In this document: positions 36,779-47,428 of the stretch, in pieces
How the letters are laid out: every line of letters starts with the position of its first letter
Numbering within the stretch: position 1 is the stretch's first letter
Source of the DNA: Erythrobacter sp.
GTDB taxonomy: Bacteria; Pseudomonadota; Alphaproteobacteria; Sphingomonadales; Sphingomonadaceae
Length of the DNA: 64,000 nt
Assembly (NCBI GenBank): GCA_019739335.1
Contig: CP073261.1
Coordinates: 62,001-126,000 of the forward strand
Direction: 5' to 3'
Program-made: the position numbers and the translations under genes
The notes under the pieces: generated by a model
What the model was told of the DNA's origin: nothing
Databases searched by the model: none
The model's input: the letters and a program-made list of their open reading frames with translations, nothing else

Positions 36779-38073
36779 TGCGACGCCTGCATATTAGCGA
36801 CGCCGATTTCGAGGCGCAGTTCGCGCGGATCGTCAACGACCGGCGCGAGAGCGATGCCGGGGTGGCGCGCGATGTCAGTGAGATCCTTGCCCGCGTGCGC
36901 AGCGGCGGGGACGAGGAATTGCGCAATCTCACCCTGCGGTTCGACAAATATACGCTGACCGAGGATTCCGCCACCTGGCGGATCGGCGCGGACGAATGCG
37001 CGGCGGCATACGAGGCGCTGGCTACCGAAGCGAAGACCGCGCTCGATCTCGCGGCGGAGCGTATCCGTGCTTATCACGAAGGCCAATTGCCGCAGGATCG
37101 CGACTATGTTGACGCGGCGGGCGTGCGGCTCGGCGCGAAGTGGCTGCCGGTGGACGCGGCGGGGCTCTATGTTCCCGGCGGGCGCGCGGCCTATCCAAGC
37201 AGCCTGCTGATGAACGCGATCCCGGCGCGGGTGGCGGGGGTGGAACGGCTCGTGGTTTGCACCCCCACGCCCAAGGGCGAAGTCAACCCGCTGGTGCTTG
37301 CCGCCGCGCACGTCTGCGGCATCGAGGAACTGTGGCGGATCGGCGGCGCGCAGGCGATTGCGGCGCTCGCCTATGGCACCGAACACATCCAGCCGGTCGA
37401 CGTGGTGACCGGCCCCGGCAACGCCTGGGTGGCGGAAGCCAAGCGCCAGCTTTACGGCGTGGTCGGCATCGACATGGTCGCGGGGCCGAGCGAAATCCTC
37501 GTCATTTCCGACAACAAGAGCGATCCCGACTGGGTCGCCGCCGACCTGCTGAGCCAGGCCGAACACGATCCCGCAGCCCAGTCGATCCTGATTACCGACG
37601 ATGCCGCGTTTGCCGATGTGGTCGAAGACGCGGTCGATGTCACGCTGGCGCAGCTCGCTACCCGCACGGTGGCGAGCGAGAGCTGGGACAAGCACGGCGT
37701 GGTGATCCTGGTGGACAATCTCGCCGCGCAGGCCCCGCCGCTCGCCAATCGCCTTGCCGCCGAACACGTCGAACTGATGGTGGACGATCCCGATGCTATG
37801 TTCGCGCAGATCCGCCATGCAGGCAGCGTGTTCCTCGGTCGCCATACGCCAGAAGCCGTGGGTGACTATGTCGCCGGGCCAAACCACGTGCTTCCCACCG
37901 GCCGCCGCGCGCGCTTTGCCAGCGGGCTGTCGGTGCTCGATTTCATGAAGCGGACCAGCTTCCTCCAGGCCGATGCTGCCTCGCTCGCCGCGATCGGCCC
38001 GGCGGCGGTGGCGCTGGCCGAGATCGAAGGCCTGCCCGCCCATGCCACCTCTGTGAAAGTCCGTCTGAAATGA
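36778..38073 (+). CDS. hisD: Histidinol dehydrogenase
   Basis: 431 aa, ATG 36778 overlapping the hisG stop (TGATG). PVDAAGLYVPGGRAAYPSSL, VTGPGNAWVAEAKRQLYG, IDMVAGPSEILVI and AEHDPAAQSILIT are conserved. It is a Zn- and NAD-dependent enzyme that converts histidinol to histidine in two oxidations. Co-translated with hisG and overlapping nusB (ATGA). Confidence 0.97.
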   Translation: MRRLHISDADFEAQFARIVNDRRESDAGVARDVSEILARVRSGGDEELRNLTLRFDKYTLTEDSATWRIGADECAAAYEALATEAKTALDLAAERIRAYHEGQLPQDRDYVDAAGVRLGAKWLPVDAAGLYVPGGRAAYPSSLLMNAIPARVAGVERLVVCTPTPKGEVNPLVLAAAHVCGIEELWRIGGAQAIAALAYGTEHIQPVDVVTGPGNAWVAEAKRQLYGVVGIDMVAGPSEILVISDNKSDPDWVAADLLSQAEHDPAAQSILITDDAAFADVVEDAVDVTLAQLATRTVASESWDKHGVVILVDNLAAQAPPLANRLAAEHVELMVDDPDAMFAQIRHAGSVFLGRHTPEAVGDYVAGPNHVLPTGRRARFASGLSVLDFMKRTSFLQADAASLAAIGPAAVALAEIEGLPAHATSVKVRLK

Positions 38074-38534
38074 ACAAGCCCGCCAAAGGCTCACAACGCT
38101 CCCGCCAACGCTCCGCCGCGCGGCTCGCCGCCGTGCAGGCGATCTACCAGTGGCACATGGAAAAGACCGCGCTGAGCCGGCTGCTCAACGAATTCCACCA
38201 GCACCGGTTGGGCGCGGAGATCGAGGACGACCAATATGCCGAGGCCGAAGTCGATTTCTTCGACGACGTTGTGGCCGGCGTGATCGCCCGCGCGGAGGAG
38301 ATCGATGCGAAGCTGAGCGAGAAGCTGGCCGACGGCTGGACCCTCGCCCGGCTCGACAAGACCATGCTGCAGATCCTGCGCTGCGGCACCTACGAACTGC
38401 TCGCCCGCGCCGATGTGCCGGTTGGCACCGCGATCAGCGAATATGTCGATGTTGCGCACGCCTTCTTCGATGAGCGCGAGGCGAAGTTCGTCAACGGCGT
38501 GCTGGATGCGGTGGCGAAGGATGTGCGCCGCTGA
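38070..38534 (+). CDS. nusB: Transcription antitermination factor NusB
   Basis: 154 aa. ARLAAVQAIYQWHMEK at the N-terminus and the C-terminal TAISEYVDVAHAFFDEREAK with FVNGVLDAVAKDVRR match NusB. It binds boxA with NusE in rRNA antitermination. Start overlaps hisD by 4 bases. The repeat after its stop separates it from thiL. Confidence 0.95.
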   Translation: MNKPAKGSQRSRQRSAARLAAVQAIYQWHMEKTALSRLLNEFHQHRLGAEIEDDQYAEAEVDFFDDVVAGVIARAEEIDAKLSEKLADGWTLARLDKTMLQILRCGTYELLARADVPVGTAISEYVDVAHAFFDEREAKFVNGVLDAVAKDVRR

Positions 38535-38537
38535 CCA

Positions 38538-38628
38538 CGTCATCCCGGCCCCCGAGCCGGGATCCCGCTTCCTTTCAATTCCCTCGCTGTCCAGTTAAGC
38601 GGGACCCCGGATCAAGTCCGGGGTGACG
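38538..38628. repeat. Palindromic repeat, GTCACCCCGG type (copy 3)
   Basis: Left arm CGTCATCCCGGCCCCCGAGC with GGGATCCCGCTT; right arm AAGCGGGACCCCGG, ending ATCAAGTCCGGGGTGACG. It fills the nusB-thiL gap and ends 10 bases before the thiL start codon. Confidence 0.9.
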
Positions 38629-38638
38629 AACTGGGGAT

Positions 38639-39523
38639 ATGAACGAAGCCGAATTTATCGCCGCTCTGCGCCACCTCCCGCTCCATAAGGGTGCGCGGGG
38701 CCTGGCAGACGATGCTGCCGTCTTGCCGCTGGGCAACGAAGTGTTCGTCTTCACCCATGATATGATGGTTGAAGGCCGCCATTTCCTCTCCGGGCAGGAC
38801 ATGGCCGATGTCGCGTGGAAGCTCGTTTCCACCAATCTTTCCGATCTGGCCGCCAAGGGCGCGGAGCCGGTCGGCGTGCTGCTCGGCCATATGCTCGGCC
38901 ACGGCGATGCCGATTTCCTTTCCGGGCTGGAGGAAGTTCTCACCCATTACGGCGTGCCGCTGCTTGGCGGCGATACTGTTTCCGGCGGGCCTCCTCGGGC
39001 TTTCGGGCTTACCGCCATCGGTCGCGCCGTCCACACCCCCGTCCCTTCCCGCAGCGGGGCGCAGATCGGGGACGATCTGTTCGTCACCGGGACGCTCGGC
39101 GCAGCGATGCTCGGGTTCGAGGCCTTGCGCGATGGCACCACCACTGCCGACATCACACCCTACACCCGCCCGATGGCGCGGCTCGCCGAAGGCTGCGATC
39201 TTGCCCCGCTCGCCACAGCGATGATGGACGTTTCCGACGGATTGCTGCTCGACGCCTTCCGCATGGCCGAGGCAAGCGAGGTCTCGATAGCGATCGACAG
39301 CAGCGCCGTTCCTGTCGCCGATCCCGCCCGGCGCCACGAGTGCCTGACCTGGGGCGATGATTACGAGTTGCTGTTCACCCTCCCCGCCAAGACCTTCCCC
39401 CCGGTCCCCGCCACCCGCATCGGCACAGTCGAACCGCGCGGCTTTGCGCCGCTGTTCGTCGATGGCGAGCCGGCGACCAATGCCGAAGGCCTCGGCTATC
39501 TTCACAATCAGGGCGGCAAGTAA
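38639..39523 (+). CDS. thiL: Thiamine-monophosphate kinase
   Basis: 294 aa. GLADDAAVLPLGNEVFVFTH, MVEGRHFLS, ADVAWKLVSTNLSDLAAKGA and MMDVSDGLLLDAFRM are typical of the AIR-synthase-like ThiL family. It phosphorylates TMP to thiamine diphosphate with ATP. Start ATG 38639 follows the repeat closely; the ribosome site (GGGG) is within or just after it. Confidence 0.95.
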   Translation: MNEAEFIAALRHLPLHKGARGLADDAAVLPLGNEVFVFTHDMMVEGRHFLSGQDMADVAWKLVSTNLSDLAAKGAEPVGVLLGHMLGHGDADFLSGLEEVLTHYGVPLLGGDTVSGGPPRAFGLTAIGRAVHTPVPSRSGAQIGDDLFVTGTLGAAMLGFEALRDGTTTADITPYTRPMARLAEGCDLAPLATAMMDVSDGLLLDAFRMAEASEVSIAIDSSAVPVADPARRHECLTWGDDYELLFTLPAKTFPPVPATRIGTVEPRGFAPLFVDGEPATNAEGLGYLHNQGGK

Positions 39524-39592
39524 GGCGATATCGCCGGCACGGGTGAAAAACCCGCGCTTTGCGCTTGTCGAAGCGCGTTACATTGCCTAGCC

Positions 39593-39628
39593 ACGGCCCC
39601 ACACGGACCCGGAAGCCCGGGCCGTTTT
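39593..39628 (+). terminator. Hairpin with T-run between thiL and hppA
   Basis: ACGGCCC (39593-39599) pairs with GGGCCGT (39619-39625), followed by TTTT at 39625-39628. It may end thiL transcription or act as an attenuator in the hppA leader, because it lies only 28 bases before the hppA start. GAGGGGAAAAG just after it is the hppA ribosome site. Confidence 0.5.
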
Positions 39629-39655
39629 CATTTCTAAGAGGGGAAAAGCCGGGTT

Positions 39656-41773
<2,118 letters not shown>

Positions 41774-41818
41774 TCCGTCTCTCGACCGGGGCGGCCCATT
41801 GGCTTCTCCCTAAGGACA

Positions 41819-41856
41819 AAAACCCTGCCGGGAGCGATCCCGGCAGGGTTTTCTTT
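41819..41856 (+). terminator. Rho-independent terminator of hppA
   Basis: AAAACCCTGCCGGGA (41819-41833), loop GCGA, TCCCGGCAGGGTTTT (41838-41852), then TCTTT. The stem is perfect over 15 bases and T-rich on both sides, so it may act bidirectionally. Confidence 0.95.
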
Positions 41857-41947
41857 ACCCTTTGCCTTAGCCATTCCTTGTCCCCAGCTTCTCTAGAACC
41901 ACTCAGGCGGGCGGGTGCCGTCCGCAATGTGGGATTAACGAATCGCT

Positions 41948-43132
41948 GTGGGCCAGAACCTCCCCATCGACACACCTGGCTCTCGTCGCCAGCGGGAGCG
42001 CATCGCCGCACCTCCGGCAGGGGTCCCGCGCCTTGTCCTGACCGGACGCGACTGGCGCGAAATCGACAGCGCAGACATGATCGCGGCATGGGATGGACTG
42101 GCTAAGTCCGCCGCCGAGCCCAATCCCTTCTTTGAAAGCTGGTATCTGCTTCCGGCCCTGCGCGCTTTTGATTCGGACGGGGCGGTGAAGCTGGTGATGC
42201 TCGAAGCGGATGGCCAGCTTGTCGGCCTGCTCCCGATCCGCCGCGAAGTGTTCTACTACGGATACCCCCTTCCGCACCTGCGCAGTTGGACCCACGCCAA
42301 CTGTTTCCTCGGCGCGCCGCTGGTGGCGCGCGGGTTCGAGCACGCGTACTGGAGCCATTTGCTGGCATGGGCCGACAGCCACGCTGGCCTGTCGCTGTTC
42401 CTCCACCTTGCGCACATGCCCGCCAGCGGCTCGCTGCACCTCGCTCTGGCGGATGTCCTGACGTCGCAGGATCGCGACGCAGCTACCGTTCTGCGCGAAG
42501 AACGCGCGCTTCTTTCCAGCACCGCGACGCCGGAAACCTATTACGAAGCCGCACTGTCAGCCAAGAAGCGAAAGGAACTGCGCCGCCAGCACCGCCGCCT
42601 CGAAGAAGAGGGCAACCTGTCTGTCGAGCGGCTGGAGTGCAGCGAAGGGCTGGCCGCGTGGACGGCGCAGTTCCTCGCGCTAGAAATGCGCGGCTGGAAG
42701 GGCAAGGCGGGCTCTTCACTGGCAAGCGACCCACGCACCGCATCGCTGTTCACCGACGCCTTGCGCGGCGCGGCGGAACGCGGGCGGCTGCAGCGGCTGA
42801 CGCTTACGCTCGACAGCCAGCCTATCGCCATGCTCGCCAGCTTCCTCACCCCGCCGGGAGCGTTCTCGTTCAAGACCGCCTTCGATGAGGACTACGCCCG
42901 CTTTTCTCCCGGCGTGCTGCTCCAGCGGGAAAACCTCGAAGTGCTCACCCGCGCCGATATCGCCTGGACTGACAGCTGCGCCGCGCAGGGTCACCCGATG
43001 ATCGACCACTTCTGGCGCGAACGGCGCACGATCGCCCGCCACTCCATCGGCATGGGCGGCCCGCTCCGCCGAAAAATGTTCGCCGCGCTCGCCCGGCGGG
43101 AAACAGGCCATCCAGCAAAGGGTATTCGATGA
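41948..43132 (+). CDS. GNAT / CelD-like acyltransferase
   Basis: 394 aa, GTG start at 41948 (no in-frame ATG until residue 44). The acyltransferase core has AKKRKELRRQHRRLEEEG, a segment characteristic of the CelD/BcsL-like GNAT family (PF13480), then KTAFDEDYARFSPGVLLQRE. Some relatives act in exopolysaccharide or peptide modification. The substrate is unknown. It overlaps the following JmjC-like gene by 4 bases (ATGA), so the two proteins are likely made together. Confidence 0.8.
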   Translation: MGQNLPIDTPGSRRQRERIAAPPAGVPRLVLTGRDWREIDSADMIAAWDGLAKSAAEPNPFFESWYLLPALRAFDSDGAVKLVMLEADGQLVGLLPIRREVFYYGYPLPHLRSWTHANCFLGAPLVARGFEHAYWSHLLAWADSHAGLSLFLHLAHMPASGSLHLALADVLTSQDRDAATVLREERALLSSTATPETYYEAALSAKKRKELRRQHRRLEEEGNLSVERLECSEGLAAWTAQFLALEMRGWKGKAGSSLASDPRTASLFTDALRGAAERGRLQRLTLTLDSQPIAMLASFLTPPGAFSFKTAFDEDYARFSPGVLLQRENLEVLTRADIAWTDSCAAQGHPMIDHFWRERRTIARHSIGMGGPLRRKMFAALARRETGHPAKGIR

Positions 43133-44013
43133 CACGCATGGTCCGCTCGCTCCACGGTCGCTCGATGGGCGGCAAGCGCGCCTTCCCGGCGCGGGCGCGG
43201 AGCAATTTCAGCGCCTCCTATCCCGAAGGCGTGCACAAGCTGGAGCACGATCTGGTCGGCAACCCGCTGCTCGATCTCGATGGCCTTGCAATGCTGGGTG
43301 AAGCGCTGCCGCCCGAAAGCGTCGAGTACAATCGTGGCGATCTGCCCATCGGCGTCGATGGCAAGCCCGAAGGCAACGGGCTGACCATCGGCGAGACAAT
43401 TCGCGGCATCGGCACGGCGAACAGCTGGGCCGTGCTCAAGAATATCGAGCAGAAGCGCCCCTATGCCGCGCTGCTGGAGGAACTGCTCGACGAACTACGC
43501 CCGATCATCGAAAAGCGCACCGGCAAGATGATGAAAACGCAGGGGTTCATCTTCGTCTCCAGTCCCAACGCCGTAACCCCATACCACTTCGATCCGGAGC
43601 ATAACATCCTGCTCCAGTTGAAGGGCAAGAAGGCGATGACAGTGTTCCCGGCCGGCAATCCGCGCTTCGCCCCCGACACCCTGCACGAAACCTACCACAC
43701 CGGCGGCGCGCGCGAGCTGAAGTGGGACGAAAGCTTCGCCAAGGACGGCTACACGTTCAAATTGCAGCGCGGAGAGGCGATTTACGTGCCCGTCATGGCC
43801 CCGCACTACGTCCAGAACGGGGGCGAGGTGTCGATTTCGCTTTCCATCACCTGGCGCAGCGAATGGAGCTTTGCCGAGGCGGACGCGAGGGCGTTCAACA
43901 AGCTGCTGCGTGGTTATGGCCTCAATCCCAAGCCACCCGGCCGGTGGCCCGCCACCAACCGCACCAAGGCGGTGCTGATGCGCATCGCCCGGCGCATTCC
44001 GGGCCTTACGTAA
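43129..44013 (+). CDS. JmjC/cupin-like 2OG-Fe(II) oxygenase family protein
   Basis: 294 aa. The HxD pair is H153/D155 in TPYHFDPEHNILLQLKGKKA, and the second His is H226 in PVMAPHYVQNGGEVS, giving the 2-His-1-carboxylate triad of JmjC/cupin_8 proteins. K167 or K168 may contact 2-oxoglutarate. Members hydroxylate proteins or small molecules; some are annotated as regulators without proof. The start overlaps the GNAT stop. Substrate unknown. It could work on the product or target of the GNAT protein. Confidence 0.8.
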   Translation: MTRMVRSLHGRSMGGKRAFPARARSNFSASYPEGVHKLEHDLVGNPLLDLDGLAMLGEALPPESVEYNRGDLPIGVDGKPEGNGLTIGETIRGIGTANSWAVLKNIEQKRPYAALLEELLDELRPIIEKRTGKMMKTQGFIFVSSPNAVTPYHFDPEHNILLQLKGKKAMTVFPAGNPRFAPDTLHETYHTGGARELKWDESFAKDGYTFKLQRGEAIYVPVMAPHYVQNGGEVSISLSITWRSEWSFAEADARAFNKLLRGYGLNPKPPGRWPATNRTKAVLMRIARRIPGLT

Positions 44014-44060
44014 GCGGGCCTTCCTTGACGAAGCCAGCGCTCGCTTGCATGGGCGAAGCG

Positions 44061-44948
44061 ATGGCCACTCCTGCGGACGATAACCCCACTCCCGAAAAGA
44101 TCGTTGCCGATCTCATCTTCCTGCTGGAACTGGAGGCGCGCGGGGCGGACCAGTTCGTCGGCCGTCGCCACCCCGACGGCACCGGGCGGGTGTTTGGCGG
44201 CCAGGCGATTGCGCAAGCACTGGGCGCTGCAAGCCGCACGGTCGATCCCGAGCGCCAAGTGCATTCCCTGCACGCTTATTTCCTGCGCCCCGGCAGCGAC
44301 GATTTGCCGATCGATTTCCGGGTGAAGCGCGATCTGGACGGGCGCAGCTTTTCCAATCGTCGGGTGGTGGCGAGTCAGGACGGCAAGCCGATCCTCAATT
44401 TTGTCGCCAGTTTCCAACTGCCCGCCGAAGGTCCCGGCCACCAGCACCCCTCGATGCCCGACGTGCCGCCGCCCGAAGCGCTGGAGCCGGATGTGGTTTC
44501 TGCGCGCAAGCTGGCCCGCCACTTGCCCGATGGGGCGTTCAAGACCATGATCATGCGCCCGCAGCCGGTCGATTTCCGCTCGGTCGAACCGCGCGACTGG
44601 CTGCATCAGGAAGTGCGCCCGCCGATCGCCAACGTGTGGTTCCGCACCGTCGCCAGTCTCCCGGCAGACCGGGCGCTGCACCGCACCGTCCTCGCATGGA
44701 TTTCGGACTTCCAGCTCCTCGGTACCGCGCTGCAACCGGTCGGCTCGGCGGTAAACAGGGTCAAGGCCGCCAGCCTCGACCACGCGATGTGGTTCCACGA
44801 TGATTTCGCGGTGGACGACTGGCTGCTCTACGCCACCGACAGCCCGTGGAGCGGTAACGCGCGCGGGTTCGGGCGCGGACAGATCTTCACGCGGGATGGT
44901 CGGCTGGTGGCGAGTGTGACGCAGGAAGGGATGTTGCGGCATCTTTGA
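44061..44948 (+). CDS. Acyl-CoA thioesterase (TesB family)
   Basis: 295 aa from ATG 44061; ATG 44049 is possible. Double hot-dog fold: FVGRRHPDGTGRVFGGQAIA, then ASRTVDPERQVHSLHAYFLR and RALHRTVLAWISDFQLLGTA, as in TesB. It hydrolyses acyl-CoAs of uncertain length. About 48 bases separate it from the JmjC-like gene; a shared transcript is possible. Confidence 0.92.
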   Translation: MATPADDNPTPEKIVADLIFLLELEARGADQFVGRRHPDGTGRVFGGQAIAQALGAASRTVDPERQVHSLHAYFLRPGSDDLPIDFRVKRDLDGRSFSNRRVVASQDGKPILNFVASFQLPAEGPGHQHPSMPDVPPPEALEPDVVSARKLARHLPDGAFKTMIMRPQPVDFRSVEPRDWLHQEVRPPIANVWFRTVASLPADRALHRTVLAWISDFQLLGTALQPVGSAVNRVKAASLDHAMWFHDDFAVDDWLLYATDSPWSGNARGFGRGQIFTRDGRLVASVTQEGMLRHL

Positions 44949-44955
44949 GGGGGCG

Positions 44956-46545
44956 ATGATGCGGAAGTTCCTACCGGCACTTGGTCTTGCGGCAAGCCTT
45001 TCAGCCTGCGCCCATTCCCCTGTTCCATTACAGATAGCCGCACCAGAGCCTGCTCCCGCCATCGACTACGACGCCGAAGCGCTGCGGACGATGGCCGCCT
45101 ACGACACTACCGGCATGGTCGTCTCGGTGATGGTCAATGGCGAGGTGGTCCACCTTGGCGCTTACGGACTGGCGGAGGAAGGCACCGACCGCCCCGTCAC
45201 CACCGATATGCGCTTTCCCATTGCCAGCATTTCCAAGGCCTTCACCGCCACCGCGCTCGGCATTCTGGTGGATCGCGGACAGGTGGACTGGGACGCCCCG
45301 ATCCGCACCTATATCCCCGAGTTCGGCATGTACGACCCGTGGGTGAGTGAGCGCTTCACCGTGCGCGATGCCCTGACGCATCGCTCCGGCCTGCCCTTGG
45401 GCGCGGGCGACTTGCTGATCTGGCCCGATGGCGATGCCAGCCCCGAAGATGTGATCGCCGCGCTGCCCCATCTGCGCCCGACGACCGGTTTTCGTGACGG
45501 CTATGCCTATGACAATCTCCTCTATGTGGTGGCGGGCGAAATTGTCGAGCGGGTCTCGGGTCAGGACTGGGCGACTTTCGTCACCAGCGAGATCCTCCAG
45601 CCCATCGGCCTCGATGGCTGCGCGGCGCAGCAGGACCGGATTGCGCCGGGAACGCCGGTAGTGACCGGGCACGAGCGTGCTGCCGGGGCCGGTGCAGGCG
45701 TACCCGTGGACGAGCGTCTGGAGTTTTCCGAAACCTGGTCGGCTGCGGGTGGGCTGTACTGCACGGCCGGGGACATGCTGGACTGGGCGCAGTTCTGGTT
45801 CGATCGCGGAGTGACGGAGGACGGCACCCGCGTGCTGAGCGAAGCACAGGTTGAAGAAATATTGACCGGCGTCACTCCGGTCGATGTGCCCGGCCTGCAT
45901 CGCAATGCCGGATCGAGCCATCTGGCGCTCTACGGGCTCGGCTGGTTCGTGCAGGATTATGAGGGCACCCTGATGGTCCGCCATTCGGGCGGCGCGCCGG
46001 GGGTCGTGAGCAGTCTGGTACTGCTGCCCGAGCACGAGATCGCGGTGTTCGCGAGTTCCAACGATTACCGCTCTGCCGCTTCCGCCTTTACCTATCACGT
46101 TGCCGAGGCGCTGGTCGCGGATCAACCGCGCGATGTGATCGGCCTGATGGGCACCAGCTTCGCCGCCGCGGAGGCCGAGGGTGCCGCGCTGATTTCCGGC
46201 GATGCCGGGCGGCCGGAAAATCCCGCGCCGCCCAGCTTGCCGCTCTCCGCCTATGTCGGCACCTATCGCGATCCGTGGTATGGCGAAGTTCGGATCACCC
46301 AGAATGCCGAGGGCGCACTGGTGATCGACATGGGCCGTTCGGAAATTCTCGATGGCCCGCTCACCCACCATGCAGGCGATCGCTTTGCCGCCTTCTGGCC
46401 CGACGCCTCGTTAAAGGCCGATGCCTTCGTCGATTTCGCAGTGCAGGACGGCACAGTCGTCCGCGTCACCATGGTGGCGATTTCGGAGCTGACCGACTTT
46501 TCCTACGACTTCCACGATCTGCGGCTGGAGCGGGTGGCAGAGTAG
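44956..46545 (+). CDS. Serine beta-lactamase-family lipoprotein
   Basis: 529 aa. Lipobox at LAASLSAC (Cys19) anchors the protein to the envelope. Class-C-like motifs are the SxxK serine in PIASISKAFT, YxN in DGYAYDNLLY and the third motif in VRHSGGAPG. The C-terminal ~120 residues look like a DUF3471-type beta domain (LSAYVGTYRDPWYGEVRI). It is probably a peptidase or esterase and not a classical beta-lactamase. It follows the thioesterase by 7 bases and may share its transcript. Confidence 0.9.
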   Translation: MMRKFLPALGLAASLSACAHSPVPLQIAAPEPAPAIDYDAEALRTMAAYDTTGMVVSVMVNGEVVHLGAYGLAEEGTDRPVTTDMRFPIASISKAFTATALGILVDRGQVDWDAPIRTYIPEFGMYDPWVSERFTVRDALTHRSGLPLGAGDLLIWPDGDASPEDVIAALPHLRPTTGFRDGYAYDNLLYVVAGEIVERVSGQDWATFVTSEILQPIGLDGCAAQQDRIAPGTPVVTGHERAAGAGAGVPVDERLEFSETWSAAGGLYCTAGDMLDWAQFWFDRGVTEDGTRVLSEAQVEEILTGVTPVDVPGLHRNAGSSHLALYGLGWFVQDYEGTLMVRHSGGAPGVVSSLVLLPEHEIAVFASSNDYRSAASAFTYHVAEALVADQPRDVIGLMGTSFAAAEAEGAALISGDAGRPENPAPPSLPLSAYVGTYRDPWYGEVRITQNAEGALVIDMGRSEILDGPLTHHAGDRFAAFWPDASLKADAFVDFAVQDGTVVRVTMVAISELTDFSYDFHDLRLERVAE

Positions 46546-46557
46546 CGTTCAATCGAC

Positions 46558-47367
46558 CTAGTGGCTCAGGAACACTGGAATATCCGGGTTCGTCAGCATG
46601 TCGCGCGTAACCCCTCCGAATAGCGTCTCGACAACGCGCGGCACGCCATAAGCGCCCATCACCAGCAAGCCTGCTTCCCGCGCCCGCGCGGCTTCGCGCA
46701 AGACATGAGTGATGCTCGCGTCCCCGCGTCCGATCTGCACGATCTCGCAAGCGATACCGTGACGATCAAGATAGCGCGCGCCATCCAGCATCGGTAACTC
46801 GACTTCGCGTTGCTTGGTCTCTTCCACCTCAACAAGGGTCACCGCACTCGCCTTCTGCAGCAAAGGCACGGCCGATCGCAGGGCGCGCGAGGCTTCTAGC
46901 GAGCCATCCCAGGCGACCACTGCCGCACCATCGGCAGCGAACCCCTCCGCAGTATCGGGAACCACCAAAATCGGTGCGAGGGACTGGATGGCAAGGGTTC
47001 CCGCAAGCCGCGATGCACCCTTGCGCCCATCGGTGTTGCCCGCACCGACGATGGCGAGGTCGGCCAGCCCGGATTGTTCCACCAGCCCGGCCTCGGCCAC
47101 TCCGAATTCGCTGACCCAGTTCCACGGCACATCTTCGGCCGCCAGCCGGATTTCGATCTTGCGACGATATTCCTCCGCCCTGTCCTTTGCCATGGGAGCA
47201 AGATCGGTAGCGGTTACGGCGAAGGGATCGCCCGGCCACAGCATCGCCAGCGGGATCGGCTGGTAAAGCGATATATGGCCGTCGAAAGCCCGCGCCAGAT
47301 CGAGTGCGACTTGCAGTCGGGCATCGAAGCGGGGTTCTTCGTGGACGTGGAGCAATAGGCTACGCAT
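46558..47367 (-). CDS. Tandem universal stress protein
   Basis: 269 aa, two USP domains: first MRSLLLHVHEEPRFDARLQV, second around AAVVAWDGSLEASRALRSAV. GAGNTDG and MGAYGVPRVVETLFGG include the nucleotide-binding turns. The start at 47367 is set by AGGAGGAC ahead. An FNR-type box lies 54 bases upstream, hinting at oxygen-dependent control. Confidence 0.92.
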   Translation of the reverse strand: MRSLLLHVHEEPRFDARLQVALDLARAFDGHISLYQPIPLAMLWPGDPFAVTATDLAPMAKDRAEEYRRKIEIRLAAEDVPWNWVSEFGVAEAGLVEQSGLADLAIVGAGNTDGRKGASRLAGTLAIQSLAPILVVPDTAEGFAADGAAVVAWDGSLEASRALRSAVPLLQKASAVTLVEVEETKQREVELPMLDGARYLDRHGIACEIVQIGRGDASITHVLREAARAREAGLLVMGAYGVPRVVETLFGGVTRDMLTNPDIPVFLSH

Positions 47368-47414
47368 GGAACTGTCCTCCTACGTCCTGTCTAAAGCACA
47401 GGAGGATGGAATCA

Positions 47415-47428
47415 TTGATCCGCGTCAA
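47415..47428. promoter_or_regulatory. FNR/Anr-type box upstream of the universal stress gene
   Basis: TTGATCCGCGTCAA at 47415-47428 matches the FNR half-sites TTGAY-N4-RTCAA. It sits between the uvrC stop and the stress gene start, centred about 54 bases before the start codon. FNR/Anr control of USP genes is known in other proteobacteria; here it is predicted. Confidence 0.6.

Noticed and set aside
44956..46545. Classical antibiotic-resistance beta-lactamase
   Set aside because: Lipoprotein with long C-terminal beta domain and general serine-hydrolase motifs; nothing supports a resistance role.
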